Shown piece by piece: positions 6,414-8,533 of a DNA stretch of 8,533 nucleotides. The DNA lies in contig JAGCML010000078.1 in the NCBI GenBank assembly GCA_017646485.1, positions 1-8,533 of the forward strand, read 5' to 3'. This DNA is from Kiritimatiellia bacterium. Lineage in GTDB: Bacteria; Verrucomicrobiota; Kiritimatiellia; RFP12; DVOR01. A program made the position numbers and the translations under genes. The first letter of the stretch is position 1; the number at the start of each line of letters is the position of its first letter. Under the pieces are notes generated by a model that saw only the letters and a list, made by a program, of their open reading frames with translations, ran no database searches and was not told the origin of the DNA.

Positions 6414-8255
6414 ATGAAAACGTTACTTTTAGCTTTTACAATGTTGGCGGGGGCCACCGCATGGTGTGCCAAACCCGAAGTGATTCCAGAACTCAAGCAG
6501 TGGACCGATGGCACAGGGTGCTACACCCGCAGTGCAGCCACCCGCGTGGTCGTGCCTGAAAAGGCATGCGATGCACTCAAGGGTTATGCTCAGACCTTTG
6601 CGAACGAAATCAATGCGCCCCTCGTGGTCTCTGATGCCACCCAGAAGGGTGACATTCTCTTACGTGGTGCGTGCGAAACGCCGAACGCCAAGGAGAATGC
6701 AGAACGCTACACGATTGATGTCACTGCAGACCAAATCGTCATCACAGGTCAGTCTCCGCTCGCAACTTACTGGGGCACGCGCACCCTTATGCAGGTGTTT
6801 AATGCACAAAACAACACCTTCCCCTGCGGTGTCGCCACTGACTGGCCGGACTATCCCGTGCGTGGTTTCATGTTTGACTGCGGCCGCAAGCCCTTCACGT
6901 TGACCTCCTTGCGTCAGATGATTGATATCTGCGCCTACTACAAACTCAATGAGCTCCAGCTTCACCTCTCGGACAACTATATCTGGTTGCACAACTACCC
7001 AGGCGTCAAGACCCCTCAGGATGTGCTCGCCCTCGAACCCTCCGCTGGCGCTTTCCGTTTGGAATCCAAGATCCCTGGCCTCACCGCCACCGACATCTCC
7101 TACACCAAGCAGGACTATCGCACGCTTGAGGCTTATGCCAATCAGCGCGGTGTGAAGATTATCCCCGAACTCGATGTGCCCGGTCACGCCCTCGCCATGG
7201 TGCGCGTGCGCCCTGACCTCATGTACAAGGGTTCTGTGGGCAACAAGCATGACTGCGAACGCGCCGCTATGCTCGACCTCACCAATCCCCAGACCTTCCC
7301 CTTCGTCTCCTCCATCTTTGATGAATACCTCGACGAAGGCGTCTTCAGCAACGACATCATCCACATCGGCACCGATGAATACTATGGCGACAATGAAAGC
7401 TATCGTGCCTTCGCCGACAAGATGTTGAAGCACATCCGCGCTAAGGGCAAGACGCCGCGCTTGTGGGGTTCCTTTACATGGAAGAAGGGCACCACCCCCG
7501 TCACCAGCGAAGGTGTGCAGATGAATATCTGGTCGCTCGGTTGGCAAGACCCCACCGAAGCCATTAATGCAGGTTATGATATCGTCAATATCCTCGATGT
7601 TTACACCTACGTCGTCCCCAATGGTAAGTGGAATATCGGTGGTTACGGCGATGACCTCGACACCAAGTTCCTCTGGGAAACGTGGAACCCCGCCTTCTTC
7701 GGCAAGGCCAGCATTGACCCCAACAACCCTCGCCTCCTCGGTGGCGCATGGGCACTCTGGAATGATAACGCCTTCCTCACCGACCCCGGTCTCACCGGTC
7801 GCGACCTGATGCCGCGTATCGTTCGCAACTGCGCTGTCTTCGCCCAGAAGACCTGGAAGCGTGAAAAGCCCGCCATTTCCTATGGCAACTTCCTCCGCCT
7901 CTTGGATGCCGTCGGCACGCCCGTTTGCATGACGCTCCCGCAGTGGACACGCACCTATGCCGTGACCCGCACCAATGACGAACCGCTCAAGATTGCAGAA
8001 GGCGATGAAACCGACCTCTACGCCGTCTCTCCCGTGAATGGTAAGGTTGGCTTCCGTCGTGAAGGCGCACACTACACCTTCAACTATGCCCTCCCCAAGG
8101 ACCGCGAAGTCGCCCTCACCTTCCGCGCCTCCCCGTTGAGCGTCCAACTCTTCGTGGATGGTCGTCCCGCTGGTGGCATCCCCCAACGTCAATACTATCC
8201 CGAATCCTGCAAGTTCTTCACCCTCCCTGCGCCAGAGCGCGACCTCGTGAAGTAA
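6414..8255 (+). CDS. Secreted GH20 glycosidase (beta-N-acetylhexosaminidase / lacto-N-biosidase-like)
   Basis: I start the gene at 6414, giving 613 residues. The open frame reaches back to 6273, but that extension runs through the terminator and would bury the signal peptide MKTLLLAFTMLAGATAWCA. Residues ~22-145 are the GH20 N-terminal domain and ~149-480 the barrel: RGFMFDCGRKP (150-160), LQLHLSDN (181-188), IIPELDVPGH (249-258) and HIGTDEYYGD (317-326), with D321-E322 the expected catalytic pair. WND (449-451) stands where hexosaminidases have WGE. GYDIVNILDVYTYVVP (387-402) resembles dispersin B. Residues ~535-613 (VGFRREG, QLFVDGRP) match the LamG-like tail of the minus-strand paralogue. 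It lacks that paralogue's Ig-like domain. Exported glycan hydrolysis feeding the neighbouring uptake genes is inferred; exact substrate is not known. Confidence 0.94.
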   Translation: MKTLLLAFTMLAGATAWCAKPEVIPELKQWTDGTGCYTRSAATRVVVPEKACDALKGYAQTFANEINAPLVVSDATQKGDILLRGACETPNAKENAERYTIDVTADQIVITGQSPLATYWGTRTLMQVFNAQNNTFPCGVATDWPDYPVRGFMFDCGRKPFTLTSLRQMIDICAYYKLNELQLHLSDNYIWLHNYPGVKTPQDVLALEPSAGAFRLESKIPGLTATDISYTKQDYRTLEAYANQRGVKIIPELDVPGHALAMVRVRPDLMYKGSVGNKHDCERAAMLDLTNPQTFPFVSSIFDEYLDEGVFSNDIIHIGTDEYYGDNESYRAFADKMLKHIRAKGKTPRLWGSFTWKKGTTPVTSEGVQMNIWSLGWQDPTEAINAGYDIVNILDVYTYVVPNGKWNIGGYGDDLDTKFLWETWNPAFFGKASIDPNNPRLLGGAWALWNDNAFLTDPGLTGRDLMPRIVRNCAVFAQKTWKREKPAISYGNFLRLLDAVGTPVCMTLPQWTRTYAVTRTNDEPLKIAEGDETDLYAVSPVNGKVGFRREGAHYTFNYALPKDREVALTFRASPLSVQLFVDGRPAGGIPQRQYYPESCKFFTLPAPERDLVK

Positions 8256-8282
8256 CCTGCTCCTTATAAGGATAAACCAACT

Positions 8283-8308
8283 GGGCGACCCAAGGGTCGC
8301 CCTTTTTT
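8283..8308 (+). terminator. Strong rho-independent terminator
   Basis: GGGCGACCC (8283-8291) pairs perfectly with GGGTCGCCC (8294-8302); opening the top pair leaves a CAAG loop. Six T follow (8303-8308). It closes the second GH20 transcript 27 bp after its stop codon. A palindrome CCTTATAAGG (8262-8271) lies between stop and terminator. Confidence 0.95.
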
Positions 8309-8330
8309 ATAGGATTAGAAACCATGGGGA

Positions 8331-8422
8331 GGCTGCGCCACAGTTCTGGGTTCTGAGGCCTGAGTTAGCGCCTGCGGCGCAGGACTGCATGTGGGATGTG
8401 GCGCTGCGCGCAGGACTGCATG
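8331..8422 (+). repeat. Dispersed intergenic repeat, copy 2 with an internal partial duplication
   Basis: Bases 8336-8358 are identical to 2550-2572, and 8401-8419 is identical to 2589-2607. Within this copy, the CTGCGGCGCAGGACTGCATG segment (8372-8391) is nearly repeated at 8403-8422. CCTGC-ggc-GCAGG (8372-8383) and CTGCGCGCAG (8404-8413) are small inverted repeats. No coding frame is credible here. It is probably a member of a genome-wide repeat family, but only these copies are visible. Confidence 0.8.
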
Positions 8423-8450
8423 TATTTTTAACGCAAGTACGCTATCTCTT

Positions 8451-8521
8451 GTTCCGTCGCGCAACTCGGACGCTAGGGAGATTCTGCTTCGCAGTCTCTC
8501 CCCCGAGTATGCCGACGGAAC
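8451..8521. other. Large imperfect hairpin, possible structured RNA or repeat-borne element
   Basis: Nested arms pair in order: GTTCCGTCG (8451-8459) with CGACGGAAC (8513-8521), GCA (8461-8463) with TGC (8510-8512), CTCGG (8465-8469) with CCGAG (8503-8507), GGGAGA (8476-8481) with TCTCCC (8497-8502), and CTGC (8484-8487) with GCAG (8491-8494) around a TTC loop. That makes about 27 pairs with a six-base bulge (8470-8475) and a small internal loop. There is no T-run, so it is not a simple terminator. No known RNA family is recognised. Strand cannot be decided from symmetry. Confidence 0.6.
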
Positions 8522-8533
8522 GCTCCCACTCCA

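Noticed and set aside
6414..6470. Lipoprotein signal (Cys18) in the second GH20
   Set aside because: The residues before the Cys (A-T-A-W) do not fit a lipobox because Trp precedes the Cys; ordinary signal peptidase cleavage after ATA or WCA is more likely.
6660..8192. A 510-codon open frame on the minus strand within the second GH20 gene
   Set aside because: Same codon-bias shadow; the sense strand has clear GH20 motifs throughout.

Overview
The window holds a carbohydrate-use locus, about 55% G+C by eye. It has two secreted family-20 glycoside hydrolases (GH20), an aldose 1-epimerase (galM) and an SGLT-type sodium/sugar symporter. Signal peptides, sigma70-like -35/-10 boxes (not the Bacteroidota -33/-7 type), some Shine-Dalgarno sites and hairpin-rich intergenic DNA suggest a Gram-negative, gut-type glycan degrader. 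A PVC-group bacterium (Verrucomicrobiota, Kiritimatiellae or Lentisphaeria) is my best guess, but nothing in the window fixes the taxon.

Layout. 1-2220 (-): a large GH20 gene, open at the left edge of the window, so its C-terminus is missing. 2221-3072: an 852-bp divergent intergenic region with three layers. These are a C-free purine tract (2301-2438), a crowd of short perfect hairpins (2440-2819), and an array of hairpins separated by a nearly constant 10-nt linker, GTAATCCACA (2828-2997). 3073-4161 (+): galM, with a good promoter. 4209-6230 (+): the symporter, 47 bp behind galM with its own ribosome site, and interrupted by one in-frame TAA at codon 86. 6259-6294: terminator. 6414-8255 (+): second GH20 gene with its own promoter and a strong terminator (8283-8308). 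8331-8422: second copy of a dispersed repeat also found at 2550-2616. 8451-8521: a large imperfect hairpin of about 27 base pairs.

How the genes may work together. The two GH20 enzymes are exported and resemble the dispersin B / lacto-N-biosidase type of GH20. Both carry Trp-Asn-Asp where ordinary hexosaminidases have Trp-Gly-Glu, which may indicate a disaccharide-releasing (lacto-N-biosidase-like) specificity on mucin or milk-type glycans. The symporter keeps the sugar-binding residues of Vibrio SGLT, and GalM interconverts the anomers of the imported galactose or glucose. This is a coherent galactoside pathway by inference, but no substrate is proven by sequence.

Most worth following up: (1) the symporter's only defect is a stop codon exactly where vSGLT has its sugar-contacting Glu88; (2) the constant-linker/variable-hairpin array; (3) the near-leaderless promoter geometry of both GH20 genes; (4) the shared repeats and structured elements flanking the galM-symporter-GH20 block.
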